Assembly (NCBI GenBank): GCA_002293005.1
Contig: DBCJ01000127.1
Location: 1-5,296, forward strand
DNA length: 5,296 bases
Source: Ignavibacteria bacterium UBA961
GTDB taxonomy: Bacteria; Bacteroidota; Ignavibacteria; Kapaibacteriales; UBA961
Direction: 5' to 3'
Notes under the pieces: model-generated
Told to the model about the DNA's origin: nothing
The model's database searches: none
Seen by the model: only the letters and a program-made list of their open reading frames with translations
In this document: in pieces, positions 1 to 5,296 of the stretch
Layout of the letters: the number at the start of each line of letters is the position of its first letter
Position numbering within the stretch: position 1 is the first letter of the stretch
Made by a program: the position numbers and the translations under genes

Positions 1-762
1 AGGGATATGTCCGGCGCACCTGCCTTATGCGCGATGTCTGCATTCCGAATGGGAGTGGGTCTGGTTGAAGTCATGACACCTATCATACACCCGGCATTGC
101 CACCCGAAGCGCTCCTATCCTTGATTCCAATGGATGAAGATGGCGCAATGAATGTGGGATATTTGATGCAAAAAGTAATAGAGTCACTCTCTAAAACCAA
201 TGCGATTGTCTGTGGCCCCGGACTCGGTCTTCGAGCCGGTAAACTCATTGTTCAAGAATTATTGAAATTGAATCTATCGATTCCTGTGATACTCGATGCT
301 GATGCAATTCCAAGTGAAATCATGTGTTTGCCATCCAATTGGGTGATCACTCCACATGCCGGTGAATGTTCGCGTATGACGGGAATTCAGAGAACAGAGA
401 TCGAGCAATTTCCGCTGAGAAATGTCACACAAATCGCCAAAGAAATGCAATGCATCGTGCATCTGAAAAGTGTTCCGGCATGCACTTCCGATGGAACAAA
501 AACATATCTCACAAGAACAGGAAATCCGGGTATGGCTACCGCCGGTTCTGGTGATATATTAAGTGGCATGATTGGGGCATTATTATCAAGAGGAATCAAT
601 CCACTTGAGGCAACCGCATTATCAGCGATGCTTCATGGAGAAGCAGGTGATTTTGCGGCATCTGTTTTTGGTGAAGAATCGATATCAGCAAGTGATATCA
701 TAGCTTCCATTCCGCATGTGATGGATCGCACATTGATGGACTCATGGGAAGAACAAGAATGA
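1..762 (+). CDS. nnrD: ADP/ATP-dependent NAD(P)H-hydrate dehydratase, C-terminal domain (5' end outside window)
   Basis: The enzyme dehydrates S-NAD(P)HX, a damaged hydrated form of NAD(P)H, back to NAD(P)H at the expense of ADP (typical of bacteria) or ATP. It is a cytosolic cofactor-repair enzyme with a ribokinase-like fold. The frame is open from base 1, and the ATG at 7 lies inside the conserved first motif of the domain (SGAP followed by GVGLVEV), so it is not the true start and the gene is 5'-truncated here. Numbering from that Met, visible motifs are CGPGLG (69-74), ILDADA (95-100), ITPHAGE (114-120), GNPGMATAGSGD (172-183) with the conserved catalytic-type Asp183, and LHGEAGDFAA (209-218). 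The segment usually read as LKG before the GNPGMAT motif is LKS here (153-155). Whether an N-terminal epimerase domain is fused (bifunctional Nnr) cannot be seen. The stop overlaps the next start as ATGA. Family assignment is very secure. Confidence 0.95.
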   Translation, partial: RDMSGAPALCAMSAFRMGVGLVEVMTPIIHPALPPEALLSLIPMDEDGAMNVGYLMQKVIESLSKTNAIVCGPGLGLRAGKLIVQELLKLNLSIPVILDADAIPSEIMCLPSNWVITPHAGECSRMTGIQRTEIEQFPLRNVTQIAKEMQCIVHLKSVPACTSDGTKTYLTRTGNPGMATAGSGDILSGMIGALLSRGINPLEATALSAMLHGEAGDFAASVFGEESISASDIIASIPHVMDRTLMDSWEEQE

Positions 763-2324
763 ATATGCTGATTGATATAGCTTTGTCGCCACTTGAAGCC
801 ACGATGAATGATATGATATTTCAGAGTGCTGTCCGCCAAGCCGGACTGGATGAGGATTCCGTGACATCATGGGCAATAAAAAAAAGGTCCGTCGATGCTC
901 GCTCTAAGCATCCCAAGATCATGCTCACGGTGGAAGTATTCGTTAATGAAGAAGCTCCAAAAGTACCATTGATTTCCGAAGGATTCCGTGATGTATCGAA
1001 AGGCAAAAGAGTCATTATAGTCGGAGCAGGTCCTGCCGGATATTTCGCGGGACTCGAATGTCTGCTACATGGGTTAAAACCCGTGATTGTTGAGCGCGGA
1101 AAAGATGCTCGCGCAAGAAGAAGAGATCTTCGCGCAATTCAACAATTTGGCATCGTAAACCCGGATTCCAATTATTGTTTTGGTGAAGGTGGAGCTGGCA
1201 CATATTCCGATGGAAAATTATGGACGAATTCCAAGAAGCGTGGAGATATTCGCAAAGTATTGCAATTGCTTGTCGAACATGGCGCACATGAGCGTATCTT
1301 GATTGATACGCATGCACATATTGGATCGAATAAATTGCCCGGTATCATTCAATCCATTAGAGAAACCATAGAGAAATATGGCGGTGAAATTCACTTTGAA
1401 TCCCGCGTGAATGGATTTCTCATGAATAATGATCGCATGCTTGGAGTGTCATGCGCTAATGGTAGTGAATTCAGGGGTGATGCCGTGATTCTTGCCACGG
1501 GACATTCCGCGAGGGACATCTTTACGATGCTTCTTGATGCGGGAATTCATATAGAATCCAAGCCATTTGCGATTGGTGTGAGAGCAGAACATCCTCAGTC
1601 ATATATCGATGAAATCCGCTATAAGCAAAATCCAAGAGATCCACTGCTTCCTGCATCATCGTATAAACTCGTCGAACAAGTGCATGGCAGAGGCGTTTTT
1701 TCTTTCTGCATGTGTCCGGGTGGACTCATCGTTCCCGCCGCAACTGCTCCCGGTGAAATTGTGGTGAATGGAATGTCGATGTCACGCCGTGATTCTCCCT
1801 ATGCAAATTCCGGAATTGTCGTGGCTATCGAACAAGAAGATTTGAAAGAGTATTCAAGATATGGACCACTCGCAGGCATGCATTTGCAAGCTGAAATCGA
1901 GCAAAAAGTATTTGGTATAGGTGATGGATCTCAAAAGGCGCCTGCTCAAAGATTAAAGGATTTTCTGAAAGGGAAGGTGAGCGGGTCACTTCCCAAAAGT
2001 TCCTATATCCCCGGCTTATATTCAGCAGATCTTGCTTCGCTGTTTCCAGCACATATTGCAGATCGTTTGAAGAATGGCTTTCGGGCTTTCGACAAAAGCA
2101 TGCGAGGTTATGTGCATGAAGATGCAGTCATTGTGGCGACAGAATCCAGAACGAGTTCTCCCGTTCGTATCCCGCGTGACCCCGTCAGCCGTGAGCATGT
2201 AAGCGTGAAAGGATGTTATCCATGCGGTGAGGGAGCAGGTTATGCAGGTGGCATCGTAAGTGCGGCGATGGATGGACAAAATACAGTAAAGGCCGTGGCG
2301 CATGCTTTGGGAGTGCATCAATGA
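759..2324 (+). CDS. FAD-dependent dehydrogenase, COG2509-type, substrate unknown
   Basis: This is a predicted cytosolic flavoprotein of about 521 residues, normal for the COG2509 family of uncharacterised FAD-dependent dehydrogenases; no physiological substrate is known to me. Numbering from the ATG at 759, an N-terminal domain of roughly 80 residues precedes the Rossmann dinucleotide-binding motif GAGPAG (89-94). The acidic residue closing the FAD-ribose site is Glu112 in VIVERG. Family hallmarks follow: FGEGGAGTYSDGKL (141-154), ATGHSARD (246-253), the FCMCPGG Cys pair (316-322), ESRTSSPVRI (462-471) and the C-terminal FAD-contact motif CGEGAGYAGGI (489-499). There is no signal peptide or membrane segment. 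An in-frame ATG at 744 would add five residues, but 759 is preferred because it forms an ATGA overlap with nnrD and has a GGGA stretch upstream (746-749). It overlaps hemW the same way downstream, so it is very probably co-translated with both neighbours. Family call is confident; function is unassigned. Confidence 0.9.
   Translation: MNMLIDIALSPLEATMNDMIFQSAVRQAGLDEDSVTSWAIKKRSVDARSKHPKIMLTVEVFVNEEAPKVPLISEGFRDVSKGKRVIIVGAGPAGYFAGLECLLHGLKPVIVERGKDARARRRDLRAIQQFGIVNPDSNYCFGEGGAGTYSDGKLWTNSKKRGDIRKVLQLLVEHGAHERILIDTHAHIGSNKLPGIIQSIRETIEKYGGEIHFESRVNGFLMNNDRMLGVSCANGSEFRGDAVILATGHSARDIFTMLLDAGIHIESKPFAIGVRAEHPQSYIDEIRYKQNPRDPLLPASSYKLVEQVHGRGVFSFCMCPGGLIVPAATAPGEIVVNGMSMSRRDSPYANSGIVVAIEQEDLKEYSRYGPLAGMHLQAEIEQKVFGIGDGSQKAPAQRLKDFLKGKVSGSLPKSSYIPGLYSADLASLFPAHIADRLKNGFRAFDKSMRGYVHEDAVIVATESRTSSPVRIPRDPVSREHVSVKGCYPCGEGAGYAGGIVSAAMDGQNTVKAVAHALGVHQ
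2309..2313 (+). promoter_or_regulatory. Ribosome binding site of hemW
   Basis: GGGAG lies 7 nt before the ATG at 2321, inside the last codons of the upstream flavoprotein gene. It supports 2321 as the start and suggests reinitiation or direct entry at the ATGA overlap. Confidence 0.6.
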
Positions 2325-3562
2325 GACCAAATCCCGATTTCGGCATCTATCTGCATATTCCATTCTGCGAAAAGAAATGCGTGTATTGCGATTTCTATTC
2401 CCTTGAAAATATGGAGCATAAAGATGTATTTGTCTCCATACTCAAGAAAGAGATCGCAGAGGGAGCAAGGAAGTATCAGGACAATCTCAGGCCGGCAACA
2501 AGCATTTTCTTTGGTGGCGGAACGCCATCGCTCTTGACACCTGAGCAAATTACATCCATCATGGAGCAGGTAAGAGCGAATCTTCCCATTCACCCCGATG
2601 CTGAAATTACGATGGAATGCAATCCGGGAACAATCACGAAAGAATCACTTGAAGGATACCAGAAAGCGGGAATCAATCGATTGAGTTTTGGCATACAATC
2701 ATTCAGTCAAGAAGAACTCGATTTTCTACATCGCATTCATTCACCCGAAGAAGGTAAACAAGCCGTACAACTCGCTCGGGAAGCGGGTTTTGACAATATC
2801 AATATAGATGTGATTTTCGCCTTGCCAAATCAAATCATTGAGTCATGGCAATCAACATTGGAGCAGGCAATTGCATTGAAAACCGAGCATATTTCTGCAT
2901 ATAGTTTGATCTTTGAAGAAAAGACGCCGCTATTTACCATGCTGCAAAAAGGTTTGGTAAAACCTCAAGATGATGAAAAAGATGCCGGCATGTATGCGCT
3001 TACGATAGAAATGCTCGAGAAAGCTGGATATGAGCAATATGAGGTATCGAACTTTGCCAAAAGCAATCTGCGATGCAATCATAATCGCACCTATTGGCAA
3101 GCCAAAGAATATCTCGCATTTGGTCCTTCCGCTCATGGATATATCAATAATACCCGTTATTGGAATTTCAGAAATCTCAAGCGATACTTCGAAGCGGTTC
3201 AATTGAATGGAATCGGTGAAGCAAGCAAGGAAGTGCTCAGTCTCACCAATAGACTCTATGAATCAGCCTTTTTGGCCATTCGATCCGAAGGACTATCAAA
3301 AGCACGATTTATGAAGGACTATGGTATTGATATTGTGGAAGTCATTCGAGCATCCATTGATTCGCATATCATTGATGAATTCCTCATCCTTCAACAAACC
3401 AAAGATGATATCATTATACGGCTTAATTCCAAAGGATTCGCCATTTGTGATGAGATTAGTCTACGCATGATTACTGCTTTGGAGGAGAAAATGGGAGCAG
3501 TATGGGAATCAACTGGATATGAAGAAGACGATGAATCACTCATCAATCTACCCATCATATAA
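2321..3562 (+). CDS. hemW: Radical SAM heme chaperone HemW (HemN-like family)
   Basis: HemW binds heme and a 4Fe-4S cluster and transfers heme to acceptor proteins; it is often mis-annotated as oxygen-independent coproporphyrinogen III oxidase. The 413-residue protein is slightly longer than the usual 375-400. Motifs in order: the radical SAM cluster CxxxCxxC as Cys16, Cys20 and Cys23 within HIPFCEKKCVYCDF; FFGGGTPS (63-70); ECNPGT (99-104); RLSFGIQSF (120-128); NIDVIFALPNQ (161-171); YEVSNFAKS (240-248); HNRTYW (254-259), the HNxxYW motif typical of HemW; and the C-terminal KGFAICDEI region (371-379). Residue 25 is Phe, where true HemN has an additional Cys (CxC), and the long N-terminal extension of HemN is lacking; both favour chaperone over oxidase. 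The start is fixed by the ATGA overlap with the preceding gene and the GGGAG ribosome binding site. No terminator is evident after the TAA. Confidence 0.94.
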   Translation: MRPNPDFGIYLHIPFCEKKCVYCDFYSLENMEHKDVFVSILKKEIAEGARKYQDNLRPATSIFFGGGTPSLLTPEQITSIMEQVRANLPIHPDAEITMECNPGTITKESLEGYQKAGINRLSFGIQSFSQEELDFLHRIHSPEEGKQAVQLAREAGFDNINIDVIFALPNQIIESWQSTLEQAIALKTEHISAYSLIFEEKTPLFTMLQKGLVKPQDDEKDAGMYALTIEMLEKAGYEQYEVSNFAKSNLRCNHNRTYWQAKEYLAFGPSAHGYINNTRYWNFRNLKRYFEAVQLNGIGEASKEVLSLTNRLYESAFLAIRSEGLSKARFMKDYGIDIVEVIRASIDSHIIDEFLILQQTKDDIIIRLNSKGFAICDEISLRMITALEEKMGAVWESTGYEEDDESLINLPII

Positions 3563-3576
3563 GAAAGTATGCGGGA

Positions 3577-3601
3577 TTTGCAGAAAAAGTTCCTATCTTT
3601 G
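3577..3601 (+). promoter_or_regulatory. Candidate Bacteroidota-type promoter for rpsF-rplI
   Basis: TATCTTTG at 3594-3601 is an exact match to the Bacteroidota -7 consensus TAnnTTTG and sits in the only sizeable gap upstream of rpsF. A TTTG at 3577-3580 could serve as the -33 element, but the 13-nt spacing is shorter than the roughly 17-23 nt expected, so the -33 part is doubtful. Transcription would begin near 3607-3609, giving a leader of about 60 nt. Confidence 0.6.
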
Positions 3602-3616
3602 CAGCTCTAATTTCCT

Positions 3617-3639
3617 GCCCAAACAACAGTGATTTGGGC
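3617..3639 (+). promoter_or_regulatory. Leader hairpin upstream of rpsF
   Basis: GCCCAAA (3617-3623) and TTTGGGC (3633-3639) form a perfect 7-bp stem with a 9-nt loop. A competing 5-bp helix, AACAG (3625-3629) with CTGTT (3639-3643), shares one base with the first stem (3639) and uses loop bases, so the two would be largely exclusive. No U-tract follows, so it is not an intrinsic terminator. Location in a ribosomal-protein leader makes an autoregulatory role possible, but the CCG motif known from the S6:S18 mRNA binding site of other bacteria is not visible. Confidence 0.4.
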
Positions 3640-3658
3640 TGTTTGAAACAACAACCAC

Positions 3659-3663
3659 AGGAG
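3659..3663 (+). promoter_or_regulatory. Strong Shine-Dalgarno site of rpsF
   Basis: AGGAG stands 6 nt before the ATG at 3670. This decides the start: an in-frame TTG at 3634 would add 12 residues, but it lies inside the leader hairpin and has no ribosome binding site. Confidence 0.8.
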
Positions 3664-3669
3664 CACAGA

Positions 3670-4083
3670 ATGAGCATTCGTCGTTTATACGAGAGCACAT
3701 TCATCATCAATGCCGCCCTTGAAGATCCGGATGTAGAAGCAGTCATTCGTAGAGTGACTGACTATATCGAGAATCATGGTGGTACTTTTGTTGAGATGAA
3801 CAAGTGGGGCCGTCGTCGCCTTGCTTATCCGATCAAGAAAAAATACAATGGCTATTATGTATATATGGCCTTTGAAGCAGCATCCGAGATATTGCCTTTG
3901 GTGGAGCGTTTCTTCAATTTGGAAGAAAATGTACTCCGTCACTTGAATCTCGAATTGTCAGAAAAACTCCGTGAGCACCGCAAAGAGCGTGCGCTGATTG
4001 CAGGATCAACAATTCCTGCAGAGCCTTTAGAGGACAGCGTTGCGCCTGTGAAAGCTGTTGCGGATAATAATACAGAACTTTGA
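3670..4083 (+). CDS. rpsF: 30S ribosomal protein S6 (bS6)
   Basis: bS6 sits on the platform of the 30S subunit, where it binds 16S rRNA together with S18. The product is 137 residues: the usual core of about 95-100 residues plus a tail of about 35 residues rich in Ala, Pro, Val and acidic residues near its end, probably disordered. The sequence opens with RRLYESTFIIN (4-14) and carries the S6 signature GRRRLAYPI (47-55), followed by NGYYVYMAFEA (60-70) and the LVERFFNLEENVLRHL helix/strand (77-92). It is preceded by a candidate promoter, a hairpin leader and a strong AGGAG site. rplI follows after 48 nt with no terminator between, so the two are likely co-transcribed. The customary partner gene rpsR does not follow it. 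Identification is secure. Confidence 0.97.
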   Translation: MSIRRLYESTFIINAALEDPDVEAVIRRVTDYIENHGGTFVEMNKWGRRRLAYPIKKKYNGYYVYMAFEAASEILPLVERFFNLEENVLRHLNLELSEKLREHRKERALIAGSTIPAEPLEDSVAPVKAVADNNTEL

Positions 4084-4131
4084 TTAACCCATTAATACAC
4101 GAGTTATCACATTCCCGAAAGAGATGAACCT

Positions 4132-4575
4132 ATGAAAATCATTCTTCGTCAAGATGTAGAAAACCTGGGTAAAATGGGTGATATCGTGGTAGTCAAAGAT
4201 GGCTATGCACGAAACTACCTCATTCCCAGAAGTCTTGCATATTATGCATCTCCTTCTTACATCAATATATTTGAAAGTGAGAAGAAGCGCCATATGGCAG
4301 AGATGGCACGCAAGAAAGAAGCGGCAGAATTGCTTGCTTCGAAATTATCCGAAATTCAGGTCAGCGTTCCAATGAAGGTTGGTGAAGAAGGCCGTTTGTT
4401 TGGATCAGTTACACCACAAATGATTGCGCATGAACTCGCAGTTATGGGTTATGATATTGATCGTCGTTCCATCATGATTGATGATGCGATCAAGTCATTG
4501 GGTGTATTTGATGTGAAAGCAAAATTGCATCCTGAAGTGATCGCTACTTTCAAAGTATGGATCATCAGCGCATAA
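4132..4575 (+). CDS. rplI: 50S ribosomal protein L9 (bL9)
   Basis: bL9 binds 23S rRNA at the base of the L1 stalk through its N-terminal domain, and its long connecting helix projects from the ribosome. The 147-residue length is standard. The N-terminal domain shows MKIILRQDVENLGKMGD (1-17) and DGYARNYLIPRSLA (23-36). A charged connecting helix spans roughly 45-75, and the C-terminal domain carries GEEGRLFGSVT (84-94) and IKSLGVFDVKAKLHPEV (120-136). Ser34 replaces the Gly of the classic L9 signature; everything else in that signature fits. The ribosome binding site is weak, with only GAG (4121-4123) 8 nt upstream of the ATG, so translation may partly depend on coupling to rpsF. A strong terminator follows directly. 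Confidence 0.97.
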   Translation: MKIILRQDVENLGKMGDIVVVKDGYARNYLIPRSLAYYASPSYINIFESEKKRHMAEMARKKEAAELLASKLSEIQVSVPMKVGEEGRLFGSVTPQMIAHELAVMGYDIDRRSIMIDDAIKSLGVFDVKAKLHPEVIATFKVWIISA

Positions 4576-4600
4576 TTTCACGATGAAATAAAGTAGATTT

Positions 4601-4631
4601 GAGCACATCATTTGATGTGCTCTTTTTATTT
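4601..4631 (+). terminator. Rho-independent terminator after rplI
   Basis: GAGCACATCA (4601-4610) pairs perfectly with TGATGTGCTC (4613-4622); the innermost pair would open to give a 9-bp stem and a 4-nt loop. A T-rich run, TTTTTATTT (4623-4631), follows. AAATAAA (4586-4592) is complementary to TTTATTT (4625-4631), so a longer imperfect stem is possible. It lies 25 nt after the rplI stop and ends the ribosomal-protein unit. Confidence 0.92.
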
Positions 4632-4635
4632 GGAG
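4632..4635 (+). promoter_or_regulatory. Ribosome binding site of the M42 peptidase gene
   Basis: GGAG lies 8 nt before the ATG at 4644, directly after the terminator U-tract. It supports 4644 as the start. Confidence 0.65.
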
Positions 4636-4643
4636 ATATAGCA

Positions 4644-5296
4644 ATGCAAAGATCATATGAATCACTGAAGCAATTAGTAGAAATAGATTCACCGACCGGT
4701 TTTACGCATGGTGCCGAAGAATATGTGATGAATCATCTTCGCGGTATGGGATTGCATCCATATCAAACACATAAAGGTGCGGTGAAACTTGCATTTGGAG
4801 AAAACCCAACACTTGCAATCGCGGCACATCTTGATACGCTTGGCGGAATTGTGACGGGAATCAAGTCAAATGGAAATTTGTCTATTTCTCCCATCGGTGG
4901 ATTGGGTCTTATCAGTTTTGAAGGCGCTTATGTGCGCATAAGAACAATGGATGATAAAGTCTTTACAGGTACATTTCTATTGAATAATCCTGCATCTCAT
5001 GCGAATAAAGCAACGGATACCGCTCAGAGATCCATCGAATCAATGCATATTCGTTTGGATGAGGAAGTGAAGACTAAGCAGGAATGTGAACAATTGGGAA
5101 TTCGTGTTGGTGATTTCGTATGTTTTGATCCTCGTTATGAAGAATTGCCGAGTGGATATATCAAATCAAGATTCATGGACAATAAAGCTTCTTGTTATGT
5201 GCTATTTGCAATCGCAGAGCATCTTGCCTCAAAGAATGTGACAATTCCCATAGAATTGTTCTTCAGTAATTATGAAGAAGTTGGTCATGGTGGCTC
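4644..5296 (+). CDS. M42-family metallo-aminopeptidase, N-terminal 217 residues (3' end outside window)
   Basis: M42 peptidases are cytosolic di-metal (zinc or cobalt) aminopeptidases, often large dodecameric shells, that trim peptides from their N-termini. The visible 217 residues begin MQRSYESLKQLVEIDSPTG and show the first metal-ligand motif AAHLDTLGG (His62, Asp64). The substrate-side PDZ-like insert follows, then IRVGDFVCFDPR (153-164), the bridging Asp179 in SRFMDNKAS (175-183), and YEEVGHGG (210-217) with the catalytic and metal-binding Glu pair 211-212. The remaining ligands lie beyond the window edge. The HLDTLG and SGYIKSR phrasing resembles the M42 branch that includes the peptidase associated with NAGGN osmolyte synthesis and related Firmicutes-type enzymes, from memory only. 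The gene follows the rplI terminator with only 12 nt between, so it needs either read-through or a promoter overlapping the terminator. No signal peptide is seen. Confidence 0.9.
   Translation, partial: MQRSYESLKQLVEIDSPTGFTHGAEEYVMNHLRGMGLHPYQTHKGAVKLAFGENPTLAIAAHLDTLGGIVTGIKSNGNLSISPIGGLGLISFEGAYVRIRTMDDKVFTGTFLLNNPASHANKATDTAQRSIESMHIRLDEEVKTKQECEQLGIRVGDFVCFDPRYEELPSGYIKSRFMDNKASCYVLFAIAEHLASKNVTIPIELFFSNYEEVGHGG

Noticed and set aside
744..758. Upstream ATG for the flavoprotein gene
   Set aside because: The ATG at 759 forms the ATGA overlap with the nnrD stop and is followed by the family-like N-terminus; the extra MGRTR looks like out-of-frame nnrD sequence.
1015..1317. Minus-strand open frame of 100 codons
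   Set aside because: It is entirely antisense to the conserved FAD-binding region of the flavoprotein gene and has no protein-like features.
2022..2363. Minus-strand open frame of 113 codons
   Set aside because: It lies opposite the flavoprotein/hemW junction, its translation is rich in Cys, His and Met with no recognisable motif, and no ribosome binding site supports it.
3617..3645. Inverted repeat as a terminator for the nnrD-flavoprotein-hemW run
   Set aside because: No T-tract follows the stem and it sits downstream of the rpsF promoter.
3634..3669. TTG start giving S6 a 12-residue N-terminal extension
   Set aside because: It lies in the leader hairpin without a ribosome binding site; the ATG at 3670 has AGGAG at ideal spacing and matches the normal S6 N-terminus.
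1..5296. Undescribed defence, mobile or biosynthetic system
   Set aside because: All six protein genes belong to well-known chromosomal families; no direct-repeat array, integrase, transposase or inverted-repeat boundary was seen on either strand.

Overview
The window looks like ordinary chromosomal housekeeping DNA. It is densely coded, with every gene on the + strand, and I see no mobile element, CRISPR array, tRNA, rRNA or toxin/defence gene. Base composition is moderate (low to mid forties % G+C by eye, not counted). The promoter-like TATCTTTG upstream of rpsF matches the Bacteroidota-type -7 element TAnnTTTG. Together with the style of the S6 and L9 proteins, this suggests a member of the Bacteroidota/Chlorobiota (FCB) group. 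Recognisable Shine-Dalgarno sequences precede several genes, which is less typical of classical Bacteroidia and Flavobacteriia, so an earlier-branching FCB lineage is possible. This placement is an inference of moderate to low confidence.

Region 1 (1-3562) is a tightly coupled three-gene run. It holds the 3' part of nnrD (ADP/ATP-dependent NAD(P)H-hydrate dehydratase), then a COG2509-type FAD-dependent dehydrogenase of unknown substrate, then hemW (radical SAM heme chaperone). Both junctions are ATGA stop/start overlaps, so the three are almost certainly one transcript with translational coupling. The common thread is redox cofactors: repair of damaged NAD(P)H, a flavoenzyme, and heme delivery.

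Region 2 (3563-4640) is a ribosomal-protein transcription unit. It has a Bacteroidota-like promoter (-7 box at 3594-3601), a leader of about 60 nt with a hairpin, an AGGAG ribosome binding site, rpsF (S6), rplI (L9), and a strong Rho-independent terminator at 4601-4631. rpsR (S18), which usually lies between rpsF and rplI, is absent, and the 48-nt gap has no room for it.

Region 3 (4644-5296) is the first 217 codons of an M42-family metallo-aminopeptidase, cut by the window edge.

I did not find a convincing undescribed system. The points most worth a second look are the missing rpsR, the rpsF leader, and the position of the uncharacterised flavoprotein between nnrD and hemW.
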